Shown here: positions 11,001-22,055 of the stretch, one piece after another | Layout: the number at the start of each line of letters is the position of its first letter | How positions within the stretch are numbered: position 1 is the stretch's first letter | From: Pholis gunnellus | Lineage: Eukaryota > Chordata > Actinopteri > Perciformes > Pholidae | Assembly: GCA_910591455.2 (NCBI GenBank) | Contig: OU342823.1 | Span: 1,970,001 to 2,034,000, forward strand | Length of the DNA: 64,000 nt | Reading direction: 5' to 3' | The notes under the pieces: generated by a model | Databases searched by the model: none | Told to the model about the DNA's origin: nothing | What the model saw: the letters and a program-made list of their open reading frames with translations, nothing else | Made by a program: the position numbers and the translations under genes

Positions 11001-11880
11001 TTCTCACTTCCCCAAGGCCCATGCATTTCAAAGGAACTCTTTAGAACATAAGAAATTGCGACCGGTCCCAGTCACCTTACCCATACTTCCACCTGCCCAC
11101 CTATTCCTCATTGCCCCCCACAGTATTTGTATCAGCCCATCTCCATTTGCTCCTGGCCAGATGTTCAATGCTACTTTGTGCCTTTGAATTCCAGCCTCTG
11201 GTCCTGCCTGTACCTTTATCTGCCCCGACCCTGTTAACCTGTGCTGCCCTGACCTGTACGCCCTTTGTACTGTTTTACAATTAGGACCCCTAAACTGTTC
11301 CATTTGTGTCCTATTCCTTGCTGCTTTTATATACACTGTGGCAGTATAGAGCTGATGTAAACCAGTACTGACTGTTACATTCCTAGTTTTTGGTGAAGCC
11401 TGAACACAAGCATCACTATGTCGGGAAAACATCATTCACTGAAAACAATGATCTTTGCCTTTTGCACTCCACATTGTTTGCAGTTCTTAGAGGTTGCAGA
11501 TTGAAACCAACAGAAACTTGTGTCGGAGAAGTACGATAGCCGATGCAAAAACGACGGCCCCATATGTAGATATAAACATCATATTCTATGGCAACAAAAA
11601 CACAATTCTTATGTTCTTTATCAGATGATTAAACACTAAAGAAAGCATACTTATTAATATTATAAATAGATCCCCCCAAAATGCTTGAAACTCCTTTAAA
11701 TTGCTCTCAATTACATTATTACTTAGAATTAAAGCAATATTCAAAACCCGGGAACGCACTGATTCCATATCTATAGCTGGTATTATATTATATCATAATG
11801 CGTTACAGAATCTTACAGTATATTAGTAGGTAGGTTATAGTGTTTCCCATTTTTAATGCATGTTACAAGTTGTTAAAAAC
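8034..11880. other. unassigned, mostly unique AT-rich sequence
   Basis: About 3.8 kb without a recognisable gene or repeat. Parts (for example 8690-8870) have balanced composition and no repeat character and could be non-coding regulatory sequence; this is a guess. Open frames on both strands are under 140 codons and overlap one another. Confidence 0.5.
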
Positions 11881-12430
11881 AATACATTTTATTAGTACAG
11901 CCCCAATATCACAAATCAGAGGGCTTTACAATCTGTACACTGTACAACATCTTCTGTCCCAGGACCTTCGTACCAGAACAGGAAAAACCCTTTAACGGGG
12001 AAAAAAGGAAGAAACCTCAGGGAGAGCAACAGAGGAGGGATCTCTCCATCAGGATGGACAGAAGTGCAATAACCAGCAACACGTATACATATTGAACATA
12101 CAAAGAAAATTACAATATAGTCAATCGATAAGACAGAATAGACACATAAAATGAGTGTTGTAATTAAAGTATAGCACTAATAATAGCAAAAATAATAATT
12201 GAAAATGGATAACAATGATATAATAGAATAATAATGACAATACAAGCAGTAATAGTAACAGTAATAACATAAACACGTGACTTGTAATAATAGTAGCAGT
12301 GGGTGTCAGGCAGGGCCACAGACCATGTGTAACCCCGATCCATGGAAACCTGCGAGGCGAGAAAGCACAAAGACTCCGGGGAAGAAGCCAAGCCGAGGCA
12401 GAGGTGGTCATGGCTGCTGCAACACCTTCA
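11881..12430 (+). repeat. dispersed repeat (copy 2), longer version
   Basis: Shares ordered landmarks with 925-1345: CCAATATCACAAATC, ACAATCTGTACA, CTGTCCCAGGA, GGACAGAAGTGCAATA, an ATAATAATAG-rich run and GGGTGTCAGGCAGGG. It extends further, with CCATGGAAACCTGCGAGGCG and ACTCCGGGGAAGAAGCC. There is no protein frame. It is the more complete of the two copies. Its class (SINE-like, MITE or other) is unknown to me. Confidence 0.72.
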
Positions 12431-15300
12431 TGACAGCTCTTCTCCACACACGCTGAATCATGCTCTTTTATTTCAGGCTTGCTCTGTCAGGTCTTGTCAG
12501 GTGTGTGTGAGAAAACCAGCCCAAAGGCCAATCACACCAGACAAAAACATGCCCAATGCCAGAACTCAAAGTATGTCCTCGCCAAACCATATACCCGGTT
12601 ATTAAAGACCAACAGACTTGCAATCATTGCCACTTGTGTCGTAGTATCTACAAAGTAACATCATACACGTTTAGTGAGCCTGCATTAATCGTTATTTCAC
12701 CTAGATCCTAATAAGGCCTTGGTTAATCAGACATAGTATATTATTATCAATATAATGTAGCTCTGTCAATGTGTAGCCCAATTCACTGAGGCAAAAACCA
12801 ACCTGTTGCTTTGCTTTGGTCCACTCTTGCTTTTCCCTCCTTGACAACATGAATGTAGATTACTATTACTTTATACTGTAGTTATTAATGCAATGCCTTA
12901 TTTCATCACCCTACCATGCTGGTCCACTATATTTTAATCATATACTTATCGTAAACACATTTGTAAATAGATTATGCAGTGAATGTTAGCATTTTTGTTT
13001 ACTTTATTTCGAATGATGCACCTTATCCTGTTAATTCACAACATTGTACCCACAAAACAAATCTAAATAGATATATTTACAGAACTTTTGTATATATCCC
13101 CAGCTACACGTTGTATCCATTCAATAATTCTGTTTACACTTTCCCATTCTTTTCTCAATTAACTTGTTAGCTAGTTCTCTTCCCTTCTGTGGGTGGGATG
13201 GAGAGGCGGGAGTAGAGTGGATGTCAGGAGTGTGTGTAGAGTGTGTGTATGTGGGCATTTTAACCCTTCAATGTGTGAATGAGCTGATCTGATGGATTGT
13301 TATTTCTAGATATTATTCATATAACTTGAATGGAAAATGCTCCCCACCAACCAGAGGACAACAAATTCAACCTGCAGCAACACTAAAAGTAGCCCAACCA
13401 ACACTGGCAACACTGGTGTTCTCTATCTCACACACACTCACATGTTCACACACTTCAGTTATTTTTTCTACATGTTGACTCACTGAATATATCAACTAGG
13501 AAATCCCATTGAAATTGCACTGTGTTGTTTTGCAGATGAGATATTTATAGGTAACATGAAAGTTTTCAATTCAACTTTAACATAGTGCCCTGGCAATTCT
13601 AACGCACTAAACTAACAAACAGTAAACATTATACCAGCTAAATATCCATATGTTAGCATTGTCATTCTGAGCGTGTTAGCATTTAGCTCGAAGCACGAAT
13701 GTCCCAAAGTTCAACTTTCAATTTTCAACTTTGCTTGAAGTCTATAGAAGTCTATGAGAAAATGACTCTACTTCTCTCTTGATTTATTACCTCAGTAAAC
13801 ATTGTAAACATGAGTTTATGGTCTCAATCTCTAGTTTCAAGTCTTCTTCAATACAGCATGATGTTCATTTAGTAAATGATGGTCCATTTAGAGTCAAACA
13901 GACCATAAAGCAGGGGATGCTTTAGGGCGGGGCTACCTCGGGATTATCCGGTGTGTGAATTGTATGGTTTTTTTGTCTTCCAACTTCAACCCTTTCAAAG
14001 TGTAATTTCAGTTCATGAAAGTTAATTGTAACATTTGTGGTCGCCTGATTCTGCTTGCCTTTAAAGTTGATAATAATAAGTACAGCTATTTGTGTTATTT
14101 TTATTATAAATATAATGCGAGTTAAAATAAGTAAAACTAAAAGTTTAGAAAGAACAGAAATAGTATCTATTATGAAGGTAAAATGTTCATTTAATTTCAT
14201 GCATTAGGATGCATTGTTCATGCATCAAAATGCTCAACAAATATGAGATACATTTGCTTTTAGAGAGTTGATTCCATAACTTGTTTACACATAATTCTTC
14301 AGTGTTACACAAAATGGACACGTTTTTATAGAAAAGGTACGTACAGTAATTACGTACGCATCAATACAAACATGGCTATAGCATAACCGTAACAATCAAA
14401 AGACAGCTATCAGCCATTTCGAAAAAAGTTCCACGTTTGACCTTTCATCAACTTAGTAGGTGAAGAAGAAGACATCTTTATCAGGAACACCCTCCAAATC
14501 ATTTCAACATCTTTACAGTTCAGTGTACTTGCAGTCCCTCAACATTGAGTGTTGTTGTTTTCCTTTAAAGAGGATCCATTTTTAAACACCTACTCCTCTT
14601 CTACCAAGTAAGGAACACCATGCCATCGCTTAAACTAGCACTTGTGCAAACTGTCTACATTTATTTTATCACCTGCTTGGAATCAGAGTGAATGATTTGT
14701 AAAATGTCTTTAGTTTTCCGTCTCATTTTAAGATTATAAGATGTCTTATTATCAGCAGTGTTTTTGCAATTTTTTTTTATGAAATAGTGATAGAAACAGA
14801 GAGATAGTTTGTAGGATAAAAGAAAAATGAGAAATAAGAAAAAGCCATGGTCTCTATCGTGTTACCCACCATACACTGCTGCGTGTGTTTGTGTGTGTGT
14901 GTAGGTGGGCATGGTGTTCCTTACTTTAGAAGTGAGACTAACTGCGTTTTGCTACGCTTCAAAGATGTCTTCTTTCAAACTGCATTGTTGAGATGAAATA
15001 AAAAAATATAAAAAAGCTTGGGATAAATAAGATACCGAGGGTGGTGGACACAAAACCACACTATGTCAAGATGAATTACACCTCACTCTACATATAGAAG
15101 AAACACCATGAGGATTCTAATAGAGTTCTTACTATTCCTGCTTACGTTTTGTCCTGAGTGTCCAAGATGGACAGGTTCCATCCTCTGGGAAACATAAATA
15201 TAAGTAACTTAATGTCAATGTATCAGTTTTATTAATATTTTTCATCTTGGGATGGGATTTTTTGACTAATGGTGGCCTTACAGAAAAAAATCAAACATTT
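12431..15300. other. unassigned AT-rich sequence
   Basis: About 2.9 kb with no recognisable gene. It includes a short GT run near 14886-14903. I see no splice-supported coding exon. Confidence 0.5.
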
Positions 15301-15305
15301 TAAAA

Positions 15306-15395
15306 AGGAGCAGCTGTGGCTCAGAGGTAGAGCTCGGTGGATCTGCAGTTTGATCCCCGGATCCTCCAGTTCGCATCGAGTAGTATCCTTGGGCA
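15306..15395 (+). repeat. tRNA-derived SINE head, 3'-truncated
   Basis: Starts GGAGCAGCTGTGGCTCAGAGG and carries an A-box-like GTGGCTCAGAGGTAGAGC and a B-box-like AGTTTGATCCCC, then TCCTTGGGCAAGATACTG, the tRNA-related and junction parts of a common teleost SINE. The body seen at 29029-29309 is absent; different sequence follows. It is not a tRNA gene, as the acceptor and anticodon stems do not pair. Confidence 0.75.
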
Positions 15396-16621
15396 AGATA
15401 CTGGCCCAATCCCAATTTACACACTCACAGACTTTGAGGTGCACTCCTGTAAAGTCTGTGAGGGTTTAGTTCTGTCCCACTGTCAAATCGTCGAGAGTTT
15501 GAGTCTCTCTCGCAGACATCTTGAGCCCTTTAAGAACTCTTTCTGTAAGTCTGCATTCTTTCAGACTTTGCCCAAGGGAATTACCCACAGTTCATAGCAA
15601 TTTGACGTTAAACACGGGGTTACCAGGGAGATGTAAAACAAGTTAAACAAAGAGGACGGCACATGGGTGTTAGTCTGGAATATTACATTTACTCAGAAAC
15701 ATGAAGGCTTAAAGCTGGAACATAAAAACACATGAAATCAGAGAAATGAAACTAAAGATTATATTACACAGATTTATTCATCAAACATTACCTTTTGTTA
15801 TTGAAGCTGTTTTGACAAAAACAAGTAAATAGATTATTTGAAAATACCTCTCATCTTGTGAGGACAGAGCCTGGAATACGTTCAAATCAGGGAAGAAAAA
15901 GTTAAAAGAAATACCCACAATCGAACATAGTTGTTTTGTCGTGGTAACGTGATATATTGCAGCAAAGTGCTGTGTTGGGCCCAGGTGCTTCCTTGTCCTC
16001 ACCATGTGCTTTGAAACAAAGAGATCTGGGCCTGCCGATTCTGCAGGCAAGTGTTCATCCTGATTTGGGTCTTGTGATAAGAGCAATGTAAATGCGAAAG
16101 CAATAAAACATGCAACACTGCAATCTAATTGGCCAAGGGCCAAAGAATCCCAGGACCCCCGTGGTTCAGCCCGTTTCTACAAAACAGCCTTGCCCCCCTT
16201 CTCTATGCTTTTCCTCGATCTCGGTCGACAAGGAAGCACACGCAACGTTGCTGTCCTTAAAAAGAAATCCTAGATTTAACAGTTTTAGATTCGCTGGACG
16301 TATCTACTGCACTGTTTGTTTTGTTTTGTTTTTGTTCGCATCCTGGACGAGGAAGCAAACTTTTTTTTTTTCCTGCAGAAATGAAGAAACCAACTCTTAA
16401 GAGAGCGAGAAGTACATTTCTCCTCTCCACCCAAGTCGACTTTGTGCTGGCCGTAAGGACGGGAATTCCCTTACTGAGCCGAAGAAATTGTCTGACGCAC
16501 AGAGAGTTTTATCACAGCGTCACATGGAGCCGCGCTGCCTGAGGATCGACCGATCAATCACGAAACCACCTCATAGTAAACTACTTACGGTGTCTGGGCT
16601 AGATTAAGGTTATTGTGTTAT
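15396..16621. other. unassigned sequence, CpG-containing toward the Gypsy insertion
   Basis: Sequence from about 15396 to 15625 looks repeat-like (CCCAATCCC...; AATTTGACGTTAAACACGGGG) but I cannot place it. From about 16180 to 16600 there is more CpG than in the surroundings, for example TCTCGGTCGACAAGG and GGAGCCGCGCTGCC, as in a promoter or 5' exon. I cannot identify a gene. Confidence 0.4.
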
Positions 16622-16624
16622 TAG

Positions 16625-16848
16625 TGTAGCGACCCTGTTACAGTTAGTAACCTGTTGCTGTTGTTACCTGTTCTATGTCGGGAGCTAGCAAGGTCGTTAG
16701 ACCGGAACCAACGAAGAAGAGTGTGTTGTTAAGACTGAACAGACGGATAATGTTGGCTGGAGCTGCTCGGCACTACTGTTACGGTTTGTGTTAATAAACC
16801 TCTTGCAAGGACTTCACTCTGTCTCCGACTCGTAAGTGAAACATTACA
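16625..16848 (+). repeat. Gypsy 5' LTR
   Basis: A 224-bp LTR starting TGTAGCGACC and ending ACATTACA, so the ends form the short TGTA/TACA inverted repeat normal for LTRs. An AATAAA polyadenylation signal occurs in GTGTTAATAAACC, placing the R/U5 border shortly after. It should act as promoter and polyadenylation site. Confidence 0.96.
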
Positions 16849-16849
16849 C

Positions 16850-16863
16850 TGGTGTCAGAAGTG
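16850..16863 (+). promoter_or_regulatory. minus-strand primer binding site, tRNA-Leu type
   Basis: TGGTGTCAGAAGTG starts two bases after the 5' LTR. It is the complement of the 3' end of vertebrate tRNA-Leu(CAA), which ends CACTTCTGACACCA, so first-strand cDNA would be primed by that tRNA. The match runs 14 bases and then stops. Confidence 0.85.
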
Positions 16864-16953
16864 ACTTTGTGACGGACGTAGACATAACGCCAAATCCGTT
16901 CGTGAGCTAACCTAGCTTCGTTCGTGAGCTAGCCAGTTAGCTTGCTTTTGGTC

Positions 16954-17940
16954 ATGGATGGTGTCGGTGGGACGGAGGTGAAGAAGGAAAGGAGAGACAT
17001 GGAGGAGCAGGGAGCGTGCGGGTGGTCGGAGGACATGGCCAGAGAGTTCACAAGAGCTTCAAGTGAGGTGAGGGATCGCCTGAGAGAGTCTGCTGTGAGG
17101 ATGGCTAGAGGCGCTGGGATGGCTCCCTCATCAACGTTTCCCGCCGTTTCTCCGGACAATGGAAATAACAATGGCAGCGCCCGGCACCCAGTAGCAGTCT
17201 CAACGGTGAAAACACCCAAATACTCCGGTAGGTCTGACTGGGAAGCTTTCCTGGCCCAATTGGAGCTATTATCCGACACCGGGGGATGGTCCATCGAGAC
17301 TAAAGCACTGCAACTGACTTTGTGCCTCACAGACGATGCGCTGTCCTGTATTCTTCTGTTGAGCCCGGAGGATAGACGTAGTTATCAAGCGCTGGTGGGA
17401 GCTCTTCAGAGGCGTTTTGGACAGTGTTTGCAGCCTGAGCTCCTGCGTAATGAACTCAATAATCGTTGCAGAAAATCTGGGGAGGCGCTGCGGGCATTAG
17501 CTAACGACATTGAAAGCCTGTCGCGACGGGCTTATGTACACATGCCCCCCAAAGTACAGAGCGAGCTGGCACGGGACCAGTTCATCAGAGCAATCTTCCC
17601 CACGGAACTGCGTGTACAGGTACAGCTACAACACCCACAGTCTTTGCAGGCGGCCTCGGAGATGGCTGTGGAGAGAGAGAATGTGTGGTGTGTAGCAGCT
17701 GGACACTGTCAAAGGGAGGGGCCACCTGCCGTGAGGGCTGCAATGCAGAGCTCCGCAGAAGAAGAGAGACCGGCATGGTTGACTGAAGTTACTGAACCGA
17801 TTAGGGCTGATTCATTACAGCAAACACACCGACCATGCCCCGGGCCCAGGGTCTGCTGGGGGTGTGGTCAACCAGGGCACTTTGCCAGGGAGTGCCCCAA
17901 GTCAAGCAAGTTGCAGGGAAACGGCTCAGGGCCCGCATAG
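16954..17940 (+). CDS. gag: Gypsy Gag polyprotein (intact)
   Basis: An open frame of 328 codons from the ATG at 16954 to the TAG at 17938. Gag would assemble the cytoplasmic particle that packages element RNA. The N-terminal third is acidic and basic without clear motifs. The central part (KTPKYSGRSDWEAFLAQLE through RRFGQCLQPELLRNELNNR) is a retrotransposon Gag capsid-like helical domain. Near the C-terminus is one CCHC zinc knuckle, CWGCGQPGHFARECP, for RNA binding. I chose 16954 as the first ATG in frame after the leader. The last 23 nt contain a -1 slippery site, and pol overlaps in the -1 frame. No disabling change is visible in this gene, unlike pol. Confidence 0.92.
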   Translation: MDGVGGTEVKKERRDMEEQGACGWSEDMAREFTRASSEVRDRLRESAVRMARGAGMAPSSTFPAVSPDNGNNNGSARHPVAVSTVKTPKYSGRSDWEAFLAQLELLSDTGGWSIETKALQLTLCLTDDALSCILLLSPEDRRSYQALVGALQRRFGQCLQPELLRNELNNRCRKSGEALRALANDIESLSRRAYVHMPPKVQSELARDQFIRAIFPTELRVQVQLQHPQSLQAASEMAVERENVWCVAAGHCQREGPPAVRAAMQSSAEEERPAWLTEVTEPIRADSLQQTHRPCPGPRVCWGCGQPGHFARECPKSSKLQGNGSGPA

Positions 17941-17964
17941 AGGAGGATATGCGGACCCCGGCCC
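17916..17964 (+). promoter_or_regulatory. -1 programmed frameshift signal at the gag/pol junction
   Basis: GGGAAAC at 17916-17922 fits the X XXY YYZ slippery rule, and GGA AAC are zero-frame Gag codons, so slippage moves ribosomes into exactly the pol frame. After a 10-base spacer lies a perfect 7-bp stem, CCGCATA (17933-17939) with TATGCGG (17948-17954), around an 8-base loop that includes the last base of the Gag stop codon. GGGC (17929-17932) can also pair with GCCC (17961-17964) as an outer stem. Confidence 0.8.
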
Positions 17965-18480
17965 TAACTCCAACCATGTCTTCACAAGCCTCAACATCAG
18001 ATGGAGGAGCCCAACATCACAGCCGGGGGAGCCAGGCTTTACTTCCCCCAGAAGCAGATGACAGCGCATGCTTGGAGCCTGTCGTTGCAGTGGGATGTAC
18101 CGGTAAGGGCGATTCTTGTTTCATCCCTGTCACTGTGGAAGGAGTGCCCTGTTTTGCACTAGTGGACACAGGGTCAACAGTAACGTTGGTGAGGCCGGAT
18201 ATGGTCCCGGACGGAACCCTGTTCGACCCCACCGCTGTGCGATTGCGCACGGTGACCGGAGAGCTGGCACCCATGAAAGGCATATGTCTGTTGACTATAT
18301 CTGTGGGGGGGATGACTGTACGGTACCGGGTGTGGATAGCTTCAGTGCAGGATTCATGTATTCTGGGTTTGGACTTTTTGAAGGCCACAGGCTGCCAGCT
18401 GGACCTGCAACAAGGCACAGTGAGGTTCCAAGGGGGGCCTGCTATCACTATGACCACCACCCATATCCCTGCTGCGCCTC
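17941..18480 (+). pseudogene. Gypsy Pol: aspartic protease segment
   Basis: In the pol frame, FALVDTGSTVTLV carries the catalytic DTG triad, followed about 65 residues later by SCILGLDFLKATGCQLD, the hydrophobic ILG motif that packs against the active site. Both hallmarks of retropepsin-like proteases are intact and the segment is uninterrupted. Such enzymes act as dimers to process Gag and Pol. A linker with a 72-bp duplication follows, before RT. Confidence 0.9.
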
Positions 18481-18515
18481 CTCCCAGACCTCTCACACCA
18501 TCCGCAAGTGCGGTA

Positions 18516-18659
18516 GAGACGGTATCCGGCAACCTTCCACCCATCGCCTGCCTCCCAGAGGAACCCACAAGGGGTGCCTCTACCCCAGAGACTGTTTCCG
18601 GCAACCTTCCACCCATCGCCTGCCTCCCAGAGGAACCCACCCGGGGTGCCTCTTCCTCA
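18516..18659 (+). repeat. 72-bp in-frame tandem duplication in pol linker
   Basis: Two adjacent 72-bp units, starting at GAG in 18516 and in 18588, each encode 24 residues with the core ETVSGNLPPIACLPEEPTRG. They differ at only a few bases. The duplication lies between protease and RT, a flexible linker, and keeps the frame, so it is probably tolerated. Confidence 0.93.
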
Positions 18660-18839
18660 TCTGACCCCACCATGGCTTATGCAACCCCAACCCCGCCTGG
18701 GTTGTACCAGGAGGAGGAGGAGGGGACTCTGGTTGCGGTAAGGGAGGTGTGGAGCAAGAACTGTGGCGGCCTACATTCTCAGCAGCAGGAACAGCTGTGG
18801 CAGCTTCTGCGAGAGTTTCAAGGCAGTTTCGCCAGGAGT

Positions 18840-19724
18840 GAGGACGAGGTAGGGCAAACTCATCTAGTACAGCACGAGATTGACACAGGGGACGCGCGAC
18901 CTATCAAGTGCCGCCCACGCCGCCTCCCGTTGGCTCGCCAGCAGGCTTGTGATGAAGCGGTCGAGAGCATGCTGCGGGCGGGGATCATCGAGCCTTCTGA
19001 CAGCCCCTGGGCAGCAGCAGTTGTCATGATTCCAAAGAAAATACGCGGCTGGTGACTCTGCTCTGACTACAGGCCTGTAAATGGAGTAACCAAGAAGGAT
19101 TCCTACCCAATACCCCGCATTGACGAGTCTCTGGACCTGGTCTCTGGGTCCTCTTGGTTCTCCTCCTTGGACCTCCGCAGTGGGTATTTCCAGGTGCCAC
19201 TTGCCCCCGAAGCCCGCCCCAAAACAGCTTTCTGCACCGGACGGGGACTGTGGCAGTTCAAAGTCCTTAGTTTTGGACTTTGTAATGCCCCTGCCACCTT
19301 CGCGAGGTTGATGGACAAAGTGTTGGAAGGGGTCCCCCATCAGCAGTGCCTGGTTTACCTGGACGACATCCTGGTTCATGGTAACACATTCGAGCACGCA
19401 CTGGCATCGCTACGGGTGGTGCTGGGAAAGATCAGAGCAGCAGGCCTGAAGCTGCACCCGGATAAGTGCCACTTCATGCAGAGAGAGGTATCTTTTTTGG
19501 GACACCGGGTGGGGGGTGAAGGCATCGGTACCATGCAGGAAAAGGTGCAGGCAGTCGCCGACTGGCCCATTCCCACCAACCAAAAACAGGTGAAGAGTTT
19601 TTTGGGCCTGGCCTCGTACTTTGTACATGGGTTTGCTTGCACTGCTGCGCCCCTGTTTCAGCTGCTGACTTTTCATGGACGTAACAATGCCAGATGGCGT
19701 TCAGCAGCCTTTGATGTGCCCTGA
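18840..19724 (+). pseudogene. Gypsy Pol: reverse transcriptase segment with in-frame TGA
   Basis: Begins with HEIDTGDARPIKCRPRRLP and GIIEPSDSPWAAAVVMIPKK. The TGA at 19053 falls where the family has Arg ahead of LCxDYRPVN. The frame continues with SSLDLRSGYFQVPL (first catalytic Asp), KTAFCT, FGLCNAPATFARLMD and the active-site box VYLDDILVHG at 19355, then CHFMQREVSFLGHRVG and KSFLGLASYFVHGFA. All three catalytic aspartates are present. The frame ends at 19722 after AAFDVP, where a few bases are missing ahead of the RNase H segment. Confidence 0.94.
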
Positions 19725-20185
19725 GTGAGGCTCCAGTGCTTGCCCCAGCCGACCCCAGCTTGCCCTTCACACTGGACACGGATGCTAGCGGGGAGGGCGT
19801 CGGAGGAGTGCTGTCCCAAGCGGGACCCGAGGGAGAGCGAGTGGTGGCGTACTTCAGCCGGGCATTCAACAAAGCTGAGCGGCGCTACTGCGTCACCAGC
19901 AGGGAGCTCTTGGCAGTGGTGCTGTCAATCAGGCACTTCAAGTACTATCTGTGTGGCCTGCCATTCACGGTGAGGACGGACCACTCTGCTCTGCAGTGGC
20001 TCATGACATTCAAGGAGCCGGAGGGGCAGGTGGCCAGGTGGTTGGAGGACCTTCAGGCTTTCGACGTGGAGCACCGGGCAGGAACACGCCACACTAATGC
20101 CGACGCACTCTCACGCCGCCCATGTGCCGCAGACGGGTGCCGCTACTGCGCGTGGGAGGGAGACCCGCGAGAAAGAACTGTGTGA
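19725..20185 (+). pseudogene. Gypsy Pol: RNase H segment
   Basis: Reads ALSEAPVLAPADPSLPFTLD at the connection, then DTDASGEGVGGVL (first acidic residue), SRELLAVVLSIRHFKYYL (Glu) and VRTDHSALQWL (Asp), typical of Ty3/Gypsy RNase H, which degrades RNA in RNA/DNA hybrids. It closes with RHTNADALSRRPC. It is in a different frame from RT and runs into TGA at 20183, while the continuing integrase reading shifts near 20165. Confidence 0.92.
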
Positions 20186-20670
20186 CGAGGAAGGAGGCTG
20201 TGCTGCAGTTCGACGGGTGGAGGAGTTCATATGCCGGGAGCTGCAGACAGTGGACTGGGCAGAGTGGAAACAACACCAGGTGCAGGACGCGGACTTACAG
20301 CCGGTATTGCAGTGGGTGGAGGCACAGCGGCGGCCACCGTGGGAAGAGGTTGCAGTGTCCTCCAAAGCAACCAAAGGGTTTTGGTCTCAGTTTGGATCTC
20401 TGCGCCTGAGTCAGGGCCTGCTGCAGCGAGCGTGGAAGGAACCAGCAACAGGGGAGGAAAGGTGGCAGATGGTGGTCCCCAAGGACCTGCGGGAGGCGGT
20501 GCTGGAAGCCATGCATGGAGCTGCAGGGTCTGGACATTTTGGTGTTTCTAAAACACTCCGTCACCTCCGTCAAGGCTTCTACTGGGGACAGTGCAGGAGG
20601 GACGTGGAGGACTTTTGCCGCCGCTGTGACCCCTGTATGGCAAGAAAGGGTCCCAGGCTGCTCCCACGCT
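20165..20670 (+). pseudogene. Gypsy Pol: integrase N-terminal zinc-binding segment
   Basis: In this frame are VVPKDLREAVLEAMH, GSGHFGVSKTLRHLRQGFYW and DVEDFCRRCDPCMARKGP. They form the His-His-Cys-Cys zinc finger of retroelement integrases, with the H pair in MHGAAGSGHFG and the CxxC in CRRCDPC. The frame is lost shortly after ARKGP, where the core domain continues in the next frame. Confidence 0.9.
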
Positions 20671-21918
20671 CCACTGCAGCAGTTTCCAGTGGGGGCACCG
20701 ATGGAAAGGGTGGCTGTGGATGTGGTGGGTCCGCTGCCTCGCTCAGACGGAGGCAACCGCTGCGTCCTCACCGTCATAGACTACTTCACGAAATGGCCAG
20801 AGGCGTACGCCATCCCAGACCAGGAGGCAGAGACAGTCGTGGAGGCCCTGGTGGGAGGCATGTTCAGCCGTTTCGGAGTGCCGGAGACCATACACAGCGA
20901 CCAAGGGAGGAACTTTGAGTCTCGGGTGTTTGCGGCCATGTGTGGAAGATCGGGCATTCACAAGACTCGCACCTCCCCCCTGCGGCCCCAGAGTGACGGT
21001 CTGGTGGAAAGATTCCATCGCACCATGGGCCAGCAGCTTGCCATCCTCATCTCTCAGCACCAGCATGACTGGGACAGGCATTTGCCTTTGGTGCTAATGG
21101 CGTGTCGCTCTGTGGTACAGGAGACCTCATCCTGTACACCCGCCCTCCTCATGCTGGGGAGAGAGCTCCGCACCCCCGCAGAAATGGCCTTTGGACGGCC
21201 ACCTGAGTCCCCAGACACGTCCCCCGGTCCCGAGTATGCCCGGAGGCTGCAGAACCCCCTTGAGTCAGCCCACGTTTTTGCCCGGAAACAGCAGCTGAGT
21301 GCTGGCGTGAGACAAAAACGCAACTACGATGTGAGGGAAAAAGGAAAGTATTTTGAGGCGGGAGACCTGGTTTGGGTCTACAACCCCCAGCGAAAGAAGG
21401 GCCGGTGCCCAAAGCTTGACAGTCAATGGGCCGGCCCCTGCAGGGTATTGGAGAGGGTGGGCGAGGTCGTCTACAGGGTGCAGCTACCTCTTAGGGGAAG
21501 GAGAGTGGTGCTCCATAGAGACAGGCTCGCCCCTTACAGAGGGGTCTCTTCACCACTGGCATCGGGGGCACGTGGACCTCCTCCGCAGCCTCTTCCCCCT
21601 GCCCGCTCCCCGGACATCGCCCCTGGGATAACGCAGGGGGCTTCGGCACCTGTGTCACCAGCACTCAGGAACCTCACGACACCCAGGTCTGGGTTCCCTG
21701 ACCCCCAGGGCAGAAGCTGCCCACCCGAATCTGAGTCGCTCCCTTTCTCTCTCCCTGGCCCATTGGACACAACCCCCCAGGCGGGCCGGCCACGAAGACA
21801 GAGAAGACCCCCGGGACGGTTCAGAGACTTGTTGTTCCCTCTGGGATGGGAAATAGTTAAGAGTGAGACTTTAGGTTCCAGAGAGGGCAAGAATGCGCCC
21901 TGGTCTCACTGGAAGTGA
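20660..21918 (+). pseudogene. Gypsy Pol: integrase core and C-terminal segment
   Basis: About 420 residues. The DDE catalytic core shows ERVAVDVVGPLP (first Asp), TIHSDQGRNFES (second Asp) and DGLVERFHRTMG (Glu), all intact. GKYFEAGDLVWVYNPQRKKG and RLAPYRG mark the C-terminal GPY/F-like region, with W-A-GPCRVLERVGEVVYRVQL between. No chromodomain is evident. A proline-rich tail of about 120 residues follows and ends in TGA at 21916. Integrase inserts the cDNA into the chromosome. Confidence 0.93.
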
Positions 21919-22055
21919 CGGTAGTCCACCCTGATCTTCCTGGAAAAAAATAAAATAAAAAATGTACTCATGTTTTCTCATCTGCATTGTGGGGGAGTGT
22001 TCATGTACAATGTTTCCGTTGCTGGAGTTGTTCCTTGGGGGCAAGGAACTTTGTA

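Larger units (their letters stand above)
17919..21918 (+). pseudogene. pol: Gypsy Pol polyprotein: protease-RT-RNase H-integrase, broken
   Basis: Entered by -1 slippage near the end of gag. Domains in order: aspartic protease (DTGS near 18164, ILGLDFL near 18360), reverse transcriptase (19000-19650), RNase H (19736-20150), integrase zinc finger and core (20500-21150), and a C-terminal integrase domain ending near 21540 with a proline-rich tail. Four lesions prevent a full product: TGA at 19053 where Arg is expected (a CGA to TGA CpG change is plausible), and frame changes near 19715, 20165 and 20665. The protein cleaves the polyprotein, makes cDNA and integrates it. Each segment is described separately. 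Confidence 0.93.

Noticed and set aside
11028..11435. 135-codon minus-strand frame as a possible host exon
   Set aside because: No family resemblance, unclear splice context, and an overlapping plus-strand frame of equal quality.
15306..15395. A tRNA gene
   Set aside because: A- and B-box-like motifs exist but the cloverleaf does not fold; it is a SINE head. The same applies to 29029-29110.
18017..18673. 218-codon minus-strand frame over the Gypsy protease
   Set aside because: Antisense shadow of pol; it includes the translated 72-bp duplication in reverse.
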